A stretch of 64,000 nucleotides of DNA from Planctomycetota bacterium (GTDB lineage: Bacteria; Planctomycetota; Phycisphaerae; UBA1845; UTPLA1): the NCBI GenBank assembly GCA_016235815.1, contig JACRIM010000013.1, forward strand, positions 31,199 to 95,198. Reading direction: 5' to 3'. The position numbers were made by a program, and so were the translations under genes. Positions 45,920 through 53,736 of this stretch are shown here, one piece after another (position 1 is the stretch's first letter; each line of letters opens with the position of its first letter). Under the pieces are notes generated by a model, which searched no databases, was not told the origin of the DNA, and was given only the letters and a program-made list of their open reading frames with translations.

Positions 45920-47784
45920 CAGGCCTTTTTCGCTCCTCCGTTTACCACGATGCGCAGCCAGTCCGGTACGTTCGTATCGGCGGTCCGAAGGGGCAGTGTC
46001 CACCGTTCGGGGCTTGAGCCTGCCACACAGGCAAATCCGCAGGATTCGTAGAACGGCGCAAATGGTTTGTTTTTTGTCGTCGGTACAAACAGGCCTGTCA
46101 GGCGCTCAGCGCCGCAACTCCGGGCGCGCGCCGCGATCCACTTGATTAAGCCGTGCTCCACGGTTCGGCCCAGCACGCGGCAGCTCATGAGCAGCGTGGT
46201 GATGGTCCATTCATCCGGTGTTTTTTCAACGATCGCAAGACCCACAACGCCATTATCGCCAAAACGGTCGGCCAAGGCCAGTGTGATGACATGGTGGCGT
46301 TCGGATGCAATGAACCGGCGGATATCGTCCTCACTGTGACGGACGGTGTTCATGTTGAATTGGTTGGTGCGGGCGGCCATTTGGGCGGCGCGATGGGCGT
46401 CCATGGGGTTGTCGACCGCGAGCGTCATTACCATCTCAAGGCGGCGGTAAAACGTGGGAAGATCGACGACGTCGGCTTCAAGCGATCGCCGGCCGACCTC
46501 GGCGCGATACAGGGCCCCGCGCCGGCGATCCTCCTCCGAGATCGAGAATTGTTCGAAGCAATCGAGCGAATCGATGACGCCCGGGAGTTCGGCCGGCTCC
46601 TTTGGAAGGCAGATGGAGAGCACGTCCGGCAATGCCTGACGCATCATCTGACACTCTACCGGGCTGTCGTCGAGGAAGACAAAACTATCAAGGCCCAGGT
46701 TCAGGTCGCGGGCCATTTGCGCGACATTGCCGGGCTTGGGATCCCAATTGACTCGAATCGCCGCGAAGTGCTGTTCACGCAGCACCATGGACGAATGATT
46801 GCGCAGCACGTCGAGAACAACGGACTCCTCATTCTTGCTGGCGAGGCAGAGAACGACGCCGCGCCGCTGCAGGTCGAGTATGCGCTTCTGAAACGCCACG
46901 AAACAGTTGCCCGGATAGTCGGGTCCGAGTGCGATCCCTGCCGGGCCGACGTCGCCAATCACGCCGCCCCAAAGCGTGTGATCGGCGTCGAGCACCAAAA
47001 CTTTTTTCGACAATCCCAACATTGGACGAAGGTGGCTCACGACAAATCGAGCAAAGGACCAGTAATTGGCCTGGGCAATCGGAATGCGTGCGTAGGCGGC
47101 GAGGCGCGCATCCGCCCATGTGCGGCGGCCGTGACGGGCGATGAGGGCGTCGTATTCCATAACGCGGACATTGGGAATCTCACGCGCGATCCGGCGAAGC
47201 TCGTCATTCGCCCGTGCGATCACCGCGACCTGCGACGGTGAGGCGGTGCGGTCGGCCGCTCCGAGCGCGGGAATGATCGGAGATTCGTAATCGAGCATGA
47301 AAATCGGCGCTGCGTTCCGCGCGCGAAATGAATGAATCGCGGACGCAAGACGGGCAATCCAATCGTCAATCAGGCGGGTGGCTGCGCTCTCGTCGAGTGA
47401 GGCGAATTCTTCGTAAAGCGCGGGGCAGACATCCGGAAGGCGCACGGCGAGCAAGACCACCGTGGCATTCGACACGCCAAGGCCCGAACTCGGGTCGATC
47501 AGCGCTCGATCGAATTGGCCGTACGGGGCGAAGTATGGGTCGATGTTCATTCCGGCCCCCACCCCGGCAAGAAAGAGCGCGTCCGCCAACGGATTCATCG
47601 TGAATGAGCCGAGGCAGGCGAGGCGAACCGGGGCGAGAGGCTGTGACGGGGCAAGCGGTCGAAGGCCGCGGGCAGCGTGTCCGATCTTGACGAGCGTGGG
47701 CGCATCGTTCACCTCGGCCAGGGCATCTGCGATGCGCGTGGCGATTTGAGCGGGTGAACTCTCATCGGGCGAATGCACGGTCAT
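45919..47784 (-). CDS. FkbH-like HAD-IIIC / GNAT protein
   Basis: A protein of about 621 residues. The first about 255 residues are the SGNH-like N-terminal region of FkbH proteins. The HAD core follows with LDADHTLWGGVIGD near residue 265 (catalytic DxDxT, usual form LDLDNTLWGG), LCLASKNEE and FVFLDDSPVE. The last about 150 residues are GNAT-like (VGLAIVEKTPDEWTITTLLM; RVLGRTVEHGLIKWIAA). Characterised FkbH proteins dephosphorylate 1,3-bisphosphoglycerate and load glyceryl onto an ACP; the ACP is the next gene. The upstream acyltransferase stop is at 47813. ATG 47784 (AGGAG 16 bases before) is chosen; a start at 47835 would overlap that gene. Confidence 0.88.
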   Translation of the reverse strand: MTVHSPDESSPAQIATRIADALAEVNDAPTLVKIGHAARGLRPLAPSQPLAPVRLACLGSFTMNPLADALFLAGVGAGMNIDPYFAPYGQFDRALIDPSSGLGVSNATVVLLAVRLPDVCPALYEEFASLDESAATRLIDDWIARLASAIHSFRARNAAPIFMLDYESPIIPALGAADRTASPSQVAVIARANDELRRIAREIPNVRVMEYDALIARHGRRTWADARLAAYARIPIAQANYWSFARFVVSHLRPMLGLSKKVLVLDADHTLWGGVIGDVGPAGIALGPDYPGNCFVAFQKRILDLQRRGVVLCLASKNEESVVLDVLRNHSSMVLREQHFAAIRVNWDPKPGNVAQMARDLNLGLDSFVFLDDSPVECQMMRQALPDVLSICLPKEPAELPGVIDSLDCFEQFSISEEDRRRGALYRAEVGRRSLEADVVDLPTFYRRLEMVMTLAVDNPMDAHRAAQMAARTNQFNMNTVRHSEDDIRRFIASERHHVITLALADRFGDNGVVGLAIVEKTPDEWTITTLLMSCRVLGRTVEHGLIKWIAARARSCGAERLTGLFVPTTKNKPFAPFYESCGFACVAGSSPERWTLPLRTADTNVPDWLRIVVNGGAKKA

Positions 47785-47812
47785 GACGAGTGGCGGCGTA
47801 CTCCTGTGTGAC

Positions 47813-49387
47813 CTAGTGATGGGCGACGACGGCATCGGATCGCACGGCCGAATCCGCGCGCGGCGTGTCGGATGACAACGCGTCGAACTTGAAGCGATAA
47901 CACGCTGACCAGAGCGAGTTCAATTCAAACTTGAACAAACACTCACCTCGGTATTTCTCGTAAAAGCGAATGCCTTCGCGGTTGTCGGTAAAGACGATGT
48001 AGCCCGGCAGCGATGCCTTGTGGAGCGTATCCATCCACAAGTCGAGAAACTTCTTGCCCATGCCGAGGCGGCGCTCGGTCGGAGCAACGACGATGGAAAG
48101 CAACTCGGCGCTATCCGTGTAGCCGTGCGCGAGGCTGCGCTTCTTGAGCACGCGAAGAATCGCAACGGGGCTAAGGCGGAATGTCACAAAACGCCACATC
48201 GCAAGCATGCGCGTGGTCCCGGAGCGCTGGGCCTTTTCAAACGCCCGGCGATTGGTCGTGCAACCCATGAACCCGCAGATGCGGTCGTTGACCTTGGCGA
48301 CCCACAGCGCCGCGCCGTTGGCGTTGATCATGGCCTTGTAATACCGGCGCACGAAGGATCGCCCGAGTTGCGTGGTGACACCATCACGAAATGCTTCGAA
48401 GTGAAGCTCAAGGATCTCTTCGAGACTGTTTTCATCATTGGGGTCGCTGAGGACTTCGATGACGGGCTTATCGTAACGGGCGATTGTCTCCGGGGATGGC
48501 TCAATCCAATTCGCACTCTTTCGGCGCGGCTTTCGCCAGCCGATCTGTTTGGCCCGCGGTGCACCGCCGATGTTGGCAAAGGCGGGGACGTCGCGAACGA
48601 GTTCGCAATTGGCATGGATGACGGCGCCCCGGCCCACGCGCACTCCGGGCATGATTCGCGCCATCATTCCGATAAAGGCATATTCCTCGACGACGATCGG
48701 TGATTCGACGATGTGCTGCTGATCGTGCGGCGCCATGTGTGACATACTGACCAACTGGCCGGGATCGGCGGGGCGCTCGATCACACCGGTCGCACTGTAA
48801 AGGTGGGCATTGGCCATGATGCCGACCATGTCATGCACATGCACGACACCGCGACCCGCAATGTGCACGCCGGGACCGAGGTGAACAAAGTTGCCGATGC
48901 GAATGTACCCGTGCTGCCGATGTCGCCGCTCGCCGGCCGCGAGACGCACACTGGTGTCGATGTGACAGCGCGATCCGATGGAGACGTTCGCCGGCCCCCA
49001 GATTTCCACGTTTTGATCGATAATCGTGTCTTGGCCGAGATAGCGCAGCTTGGCTTTCCAGTAACACGCCCGCAGAAAAAACCCCAGTGCATTACGAGTG
49101 AAGGTGCGGGCAACCGTTTCATAAAGCGTTGAAATAATCGGCAGCCACGCGAGAAACATCAGGATCGCCTGCGCGATGGCCATGAATCCCTGCACCAATC
49201 GCCCAACCACGAGCCACGCGGGCGCGTGGGAGATTTTCTGCGGCTCAGTGAAATGTCCCTGAAGTGTGGCGAGGACAAAGTCGAGCGTATAAACGAGCCA
49301 GCCGCGCGGGACAGGCGGCTTCGGCGCGATGTACCACTCGGCGTGGAGGGCGGCGGACATGGGTTGTTGAATCGCGTCGGTCGTCAT
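47813..49387 (-). CDS. Left-handed beta-helix acyltransferase fused to a GNAT domain
   Basis: A 524-residue protein. Two hydrophobic stretches near residues 55-90 (WLVVGRLVQGFMAIAQAILM) suggest membrane association. From about 115 to 280 hexapeptide repeats form a left-handed beta-helix like NodL/WbbJ acetyltransferases (NVEIWGPANVSIGSRCHID; VHLGPGVHIAGRGVVHVHD; IMPGVRVGRGAVIHANCELV). From about 320 to 505 a GNAT domain follows (LLSIVVAPTERRLGMGKKFL and FTDNREGIRFYEKY). Two acyl-transfer modules in one chain, upstream of an FkbH-ACP pair, fit acylation of a surface sugar. Fusion of these two folds is unusual. Confidence 0.82.
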   Translation of the reverse strand: MTTDAIQQPMSAALHAEWYIAPKPPVPRGWLVYTLDFVLATLQGHFTEPQKISHAPAWLVVGRLVQGFMAIAQAILMFLAWLPIISTLYETVARTFTRNALGFFLRACYWKAKLRYLGQDTIIDQNVEIWGPANVSIGSRCHIDTSVRLAAGERRHRQHGYIRIGNFVHLGPGVHIAGRGVVHVHDMVGIMANAHLYSATGVIERPADPGQLVSMSHMAPHDQQHIVESPIVVEEYAFIGMMARIMPGVRVGRGAVIHANCELVRDVPAFANIGGAPRAKQIGWRKPRRKSANWIEPSPETIARYDKPVIEVLSDPNDENSLEEILELHFEAFRDGVTTQLGRSFVRRYYKAMINANGAALWVAKVNDRICGFMGCTTNRRAFEKAQRSGTTRMLAMWRFVTFRLSPVAILRVLKKRSLAHGYTDSAELLSIVVAPTERRLGMGKKFLDLWMDTLHKASLPGYIVFTDNREGIRFYEKYRGECLFKFELNSLWSACYRFKFDALSSDTPRADSAVRSDAVVAHH

Positions 49388-49432
49388 GGTTGTTCGCGCG
49401 GCCCCGGTGGCATTCGCGATTATACGGTCCGT

Positions 49433-50311
49433 CTAGGCGGACGCCTTTCTTGGTGTTTTCGAAAGTTCCCGTTGGATCACATTCCAGAGCGTGTCGAATC
49501 GAAACGCATCAAGCAAGGCGGCGAGCTTCCGCTCGACCGTGCCGCGATTGCGCAACTGTAATTTGTGAAAACGCAACACGCGCGACGCATCCGCCGGCGA
49601 CAGCCCGGACGTATCAAGCGCGCCGATGGGCAACTCGATTTCATAGGGGTGCGTATACACGATGGCCGGTCGGTTTCGCTCGATTCGCTTCAGCGCCCAC
49701 GTCGTGATCATGCCCGGAAAATGTCTCAGATAACCGCCGCCACAGGCCGGCAGTCGCTTGCCAAACAGCGTCACCGTGGACATGGGTGCTTCGATGATTT
49801 TTCGCCCGTCGGCCAGTGACACTTCGTGTATATCCTCACGAAAGCCCGGCCAGCCATACCGCCGTCCCGCGATGGGAAAAATGCTGGAGTCATACGCAAA
49901 GCCCGCGTCGGCCAGGACATCCAGCGCCCACGCGGTGTTCGGCATGATGGAAAAGGCCGGTGCCCGATGGCCGCGCACCGGCTGCCCGGAGATGTCTTCG
50001 ATCAGTTTTTTGGCATCGACGACTTCCTTGCGGAAAGCCCCGGATGTGAGCTTGAACACCTGGCGGTGGAAGAACCCGTGTACGCCGAGTTCATGCCCGC
50101 CTGCGGCGATTTCACGGATCAGGCTCGGGAATGTCTCGGCGACTTCACCAAGCACGAAAAACGTCCCACGCAGGTGCCGCTTGGCCAGATGGGCGAGGAA
50201 GCGTCCCGTATTCTCGACCACCGCGCGCGTGGGAGGGCCTTCCCGCCCGAGCCAGTCGCGGGCGATGATGTTGTGGTAATCTTCGACATCCACCGTGAAC
50301 GCATGAATCAT
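49433..50311 (-). CDS. Polysaccharide deacetylase (DUF3473/XrtA-associated type)
   Basis: A 292-residue NodB-homology deacetylase that removes N-acetyl groups from a polysaccharide. Motif 1 is TVDVEDYHN (Asp8, Asp11) and the zinc pair is GHELGVHGFFH (His78, His82); HRAPAFSIM and the late YTHPYEIE complete the site. The C-terminal extension KLQLRNRGTVERKLAALLDAF is the DUF3473 tail common in exosortase-linked deacetylases. It has no signal peptide. It is the first gene of the reverse operon and divergent from the alpha/beta hydrolase. Confidence 0.9.
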   Translation of the reverse strand: MIHAFTVDVEDYHNIIARDWLGREGPPTRAVVENTGRFLAHLAKRHLRGTFFVLGEVAETFPSLIREIAAGGHELGVHGFFHRQVFKLTSGAFRKEVVDAKKLIEDISGQPVRGHRAPAFSIMPNTAWALDVLADAGFAYDSSIFPIAGRRYGWPGFREDIHEVSLADGRKIIEAPMSTVTLFGKRLPACGGGYLRHFPGMITTWALKRIERNRPAIVYTHPYEIELPIGALDTSGLSPADASRVLRFHKLQLRNRGTVERKLAALLDAFRFDTLWNVIQRELSKTPRKASA

Positions 50312-50397
50312 CGGATTCTCGGGCCCGCTGAGGGCGACGGGCGCTTCATTGTATTTCGGCCGACCTGCGTGGACAATCCATGCGGACGGGAAACATT

Positions 50398-51168
50398 ATG
50401 CAGACCTTCGCGGAAATACCGGTCGAATCCTTCAATCTCGCGGCGAGTCTGCATCGGCCGAACGACGCGCGGCGCGCGCCCATCGTCATTTGCTGCCACG
50501 GCCTTACCGGCACACGCATCGGCTCGTCCTATCGACTTGTCACCATCGGCCGAAAGCTCGCCGAGACCGGCATTGCGTGTTTGCGCTTCGACTTTCGCGG
50601 CTGCGGCGAAAGCGACGGTGTCTTTCAGGATGTCACCACCGACACACTGCTCACCGATATGTACGCCGTGCTCGACTGGGTGTTCGCCCACCCTGATTTG
50701 GACCCCGCCCGCGTTGGAATTATCGCCAGCAGCTTCGGGGCCTATACCGCGGCACGCGCTGCCGACCGGATGCCGGGCCTGAAATCATGCGTGTTTTTCG
50801 CGCCGGTGGCCGATCCGCATGACCTCATCAATCGGGACATGAACGACGCCGCCATGGCGCTCCTGCGAAAACAGGGCTGGATCGACCACCACGGCCACCG
50901 CCTCGGAATCGGTTTCTTTGAATCTTTGCCTCGCGACGACGTGCCCGCTGCTTTCGCCAAATCGCCGCGACCCCTGCGCGTGTTCCACGGCTCGGATGAT
51001 CAGCAAGTGCCTCAAACGCACGGCGAGATGTTTGTGAAGGCATCGCGCGATGCCGGTGGCGTGGCCGAACTTGTCTCGCTTCCAACGGGCGATCACGGAA
51101 TGAAGGGTGTCCCCAACACAGAGAAGATTGTCAGCGAGAGCGTGGAGTGGATGCGGCAGTGGCTGTAG
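50398..51168 (+). CDS. Alpha/beta hydrolase of the glycan locus
   Basis: A 256-residue alpha/beta hydrolase. The oxyanion motif is CCHGLTGTR, the nucleophile is Ser112 in IASSFGAYTA (first Gly of GxSxG replaced by Ala), and the acid and base appear as GSDDQQVP and GDHGM. It resembles hydrolases linked to exosortase and EPS loci; an esterase or depolymerase role is inferred. The start may be 50380 or the ATG at 50398; the latter has GGACGGGA upstream. It is divergent from the deacetylase by about 86 bases and converges on nnrE with a 4-base gap. Confidence 0.82.
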   Translation: MQTFAEIPVESFNLAASLHRPNDARRAPIVICCHGLTGTRIGSSYRLVTIGRKLAETGIACLRFDFRGCGESDGVFQDVTTDTLLTDMYAVLDWVFAHPDLDPARVGIIASSFGAYTAARAADRMPGLKSCVFFAPVADPHDLINRDMNDAAMALLRKQGWIDHHGHRLGIGFFESLPRDDVPAAFAKSPRPLRVFHGSDDQQVPQTHGEMFVKASRDAGGVAELVSLPTGDHGMKGVPNTEKIVSESVEWMRQWL

Positions 51169-51172
51169 AGCG

Positions 51173-51847
51173 TTAGTGTGCCGATTTCGGCAAGACGTCA
51201 ACCGGCGCTCCTATCCCCACGACGTGCACCGCTCCCGTGTATTCCACCGCACCCGGCGCATCGAATCCCACCTTCCTTGCCACGAGCGTAATCGTCTCCG
51301 CCGCGCGCACGGTCGCGTTGCTCGGCATTCCTGTGTCACAATCCAATCCCGAGGGCACGTCGATCGCGACGATATGACGCCCGACGGTGTTGATCGCGGC
51401 GAGGATGTCGTCGAGCGGGGGACGCACCTCGCCGGAAAAGCCGGTACCGAGCACCGCGTCAACCACAACATCGGCGCTGCCCATCGGTTCCAGCGCAAGT
51501 GCAAGGGCCTCGGGTGAATCAATTCGCAAAACCGGAATACACATCCGTCGGGCGATCTCGCAATTCGTCGCGGCGTCGCCGGCCAATTGCCCCGGATCGC
51601 ACGCGAGCAATAACTGCGCCGCGAAGCCGCTGTTGACCAGATGGCGGGCGATCACGAACCCATCGCCGCCGTTGTTGCCCCGCCCGCAAACAATGGCCGC
51701 CCGGCCGCCCGCAGGCAGCCGCGCCCGGATGATCTCCGTCGCGCCGCGACCGGCATTCTCCAACAGCACAATGCCGGGAATGCCGAACTCCTCCATCGCG
51801 CGACGATCCACCTCGCGGACTTGTGCTCGGGTAAGGGCAGTCGACAT
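51173..51847 (-). CDS. nnrE: NAD(P)H-hydrate epimerase (YjeF N-terminal domain only)
   Basis: Repairs damaged NAD(P)H by epimerising its hydrates. The 224-residue protein has the YjeF_N signatures: LTRAQVREVDRRAMEEFGIP, LLENAGRG, CGRGNNGGDGFVIARHL and VVDAVLGTGFSG with the catalytic Asp, then DVPSGLDCDTG. The ATP-dependent dehydratase domain (YjeF C-terminal, NnrD), often fused, is missing and must be separate. The ATG at 51847 is preferred over an N-terminal extension to 52024, which lies inside the upstream gene. Confidence 0.93.
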   Translation of the reverse strand: MSTALTRAQVREVDRRAMEEFGIPGIVLLENAGRGATEIIRARLPAGGRAAIVCGRGNNGGDGFVIARHLVNSGFAAQLLLACDPGQLAGDAATNCEIARRMCIPVLRIDSPEALALALEPMGSADVVVDAVLGTGFSGEVRPPLDDILAAINTVGRHIVAIDVPSGLDCDTGMPSNATVRAAETITLVARKVGFDAPGAVEYTGAVHVVGIGAPVDVLPKSAH

Positions 51848-51857
51848 GGAGCCTATC

Positions 51858-53732
51858 TTACAGACCAGCAGGCCGCGTGGCGGGTAAGGGTTGGCGGCGC
51901 AATGCCGCGACCTTTTCCACCATTTGCGCAGGCGGGACAGCGACGCGGGCGTAAAGCGTGAGGCCCGCTTCGTACTCCACAACGGCGGACGCAAGATCGC
52001 CCTGTGCTTCAAGGGCCGCGCCAAGATTCCATCGGGCCATGGCGTTCATGGGCGATGCCTTAATGGCCTCGCGATAGAACATCGCCGCCGCGTCGAAACG
52101 CTTGGCGATCTGCATGGCCGAGTCGCCGACTCGCTGATACGTACGCGTCGCATCCACACCCGCTTGGACAGCTGAGACGGCGTGTTGCCGTGCGTTTTCA
52201 ATCTCACCGTCGGCGGCCAGTGCTTCGGCCAGCGCGGCATGAACATCCCCGGCGTCGGGTGCCAGCGGCGTCGTCAGGGCGTTTTCAAGATGTGCCCGCG
52301 CACCAGCGCGATCACCGCGATGAAGAAGGATGCGACCAAGCAAGGCTTGCGACTGCGGATCATAGGGGCGCAGTTCGACGGCGCGTCGAGCGTGAGACAA
52401 GGCCTCGTCGTTGCGGCCGTCGTCTGCAAGAGTGAGTGCGAGCATCTGTCGGCCGATACCGTAATCGGGCACCGACTCGACGACATGGGTCCAGAATGAG
52501 AGGCTGTCCCGCCAAATGGCCTGCTGCCCGACTGTGAGAATCACGGCGGGCAGCGACAAAGCCGCCGCGGCGTAGCGCGCCAGGTGAATCTGCTTCTTGG
52601 AACGGCGCTCCAACTCAGCGATCCCGGCGGCCGCGGGCAGAAGGAGAAACACGAGCGGGAAATACAAAAAGCGATCACCAACGCAGGAGTCAAAGAATCG
52701 AACCGGCCCGAGGGCGAGCGAGAGCGTGATGCCGAACGACGCAAGACCGACGAAGAGTGGTTTTGACCAACGCCACGACAAAAGCCAGATCGCACAACCA
52801 CCAAGCGACACGGCCACCGCGGCCATGATCGGTGGGTGAGTCGGGGCGAGGCTCGTGGGCACATCGCGAAATGGCGACAGGTAGAGCGGCCAGACAATGT
52901 TTCCGGCGTAGAACATCAGGTTATACGAAAGTAACGCCGCCCATTTCCACAAGACGGCCGCGCTATCCAGATTCGGCACACCGACCGTGGCGACGCTGGA
53001 CGACTGTGAGACAAACGCGACATAGCCCATGACGACCATGACAACGGCGAAGGGCCATTTCTCAAGCAGCGAGCCACGAACGCTCCGACGCAGGGGCCAC
53101 ATGTCGAGCAGCGGAAGCACGAGCGGAAGCAGCACGATGGTCGGCTTGGCGAGGTTGGCCAGTAGGTAACACACAAACGCGCCCCAGAGCCAGCTGGCGC
53201 GACCGCGTCGGACGTATTCGATGTAGCACAGGATGCAGCCAATACCCAGCGGAGTCGCCAGCACGGTCTTGCGCTGCGAAATCCAGGAGACGGATTCAAC
53301 CTGTGCCGGATGTACGGCATAGAGCATCGCCAGGATGAAGGGAATGCCGAGGCCGCCGACCACCCGACGCAGCAGCAGAAAAACGAGCACACACGTGGCC
53401 CCGTGGAGCAGGATGTTATGCAGATGAAAGATACGCGGGTTGATCGACCCACCCGAGAGCCACGAATCGGTCATCAGGGAGACCATCGTCAGTGGCTGGT
53501 AGTATCCGGCGACCGTGGACGGCTTGCGCACCTCCGAAAAAAAGCGAATGACACTATTGACGCTGGGCGATCGGACGAGGGCGTTGTCGGTCACGTACTG
53601 CGGATCATCGAATCGGATGAAGTCGCTCGACAACGTCGGGCCATAAGCCAGCAGCACGAGCAACACCAGCCCGGCGGCGCACCAACGGAGCCGCCTTTCG
53701 TCGGAAGACTGTGTCGCAAGTGTGTCGGCCAT
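51858..53732 (-). CDS. Membrane-TPR protein (TMTC/O-mannosyltransferase-like), second copy
   Basis: A protein of about 624 residues. The N-terminal about 380 residues have 9-10 hydrophobic segments; the first periplasmic loop SSDFIRFDDPQYVTDNALV carries the Asp pair found in TMTC/PMT-like GT-C proteins, and HPAQVESVSWISQRKTVLAT is the conserved second loop. The rest is TPR-rich (YGIGRQMLALTLADDGRNDE; RPYDPQSQALLGRILLHRG; NAMARWNLGAALEAQGDLAS). The start ATG at 53732 lies 4 bases after the stop of the related upstream gene. Function in surface-protein glycosylation is inferred. Confidence 0.8.
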   Translation of the reverse strand: MADTLATQSSDERRLRWCAAGLVLLVLLAYGPTLSSDFIRFDDPQYVTDNALVRSPSVNSVIRFFSEVRKPSTVAGYYQPLTMVSLMTDSWLSGGSINPRIFHLHNILLHGATCVLVFLLLRRVVGGLGIPFILAMLYAVHPAQVESVSWISQRKTVLATPLGIGCILCYIEYVRRGRASWLWGAFVCYLLANLAKPTIVLLPLVLPLLDMWPLRRSVRGSLLEKWPFAVVMVVMGYVAFVSQSSSVATVGVPNLDSAAVLWKWAALLSYNLMFYAGNIVWPLYLSPFRDVPTSLAPTHPPIMAAVAVSLGGCAIWLLSWRWSKPLFVGLASFGITLSLALGPVRFFDSCVGDRFLYFPLVFLLLPAAAGIAELERRSKKQIHLARYAAAALSLPAVILTVGQQAIWRDSLSFWTHVVESVPDYGIGRQMLALTLADDGRNDEALSHARRAVELRPYDPQSQALLGRILLHRGDRAGARAHLENALTTPLAPDAGDVHAALAEALAADGEIENARQHAVSAVQAGVDATRTYQRVGDSAMQIAKRFDAAAMFYREAIKASPMNAMARWNLGAALEAQGDLASAVVEYEAGLTLYARVAVPPAQMVEKVAALRRQPLPATRPAGL

Positions 53733-53736
53733 CACG

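Noticed and set aside
45920..46003. Longer N-terminus for the discrete ACP
   Set aside because: The 28 extra residues are an off-frame reading of the fkbH 3' end and are not part of an ACP fold.
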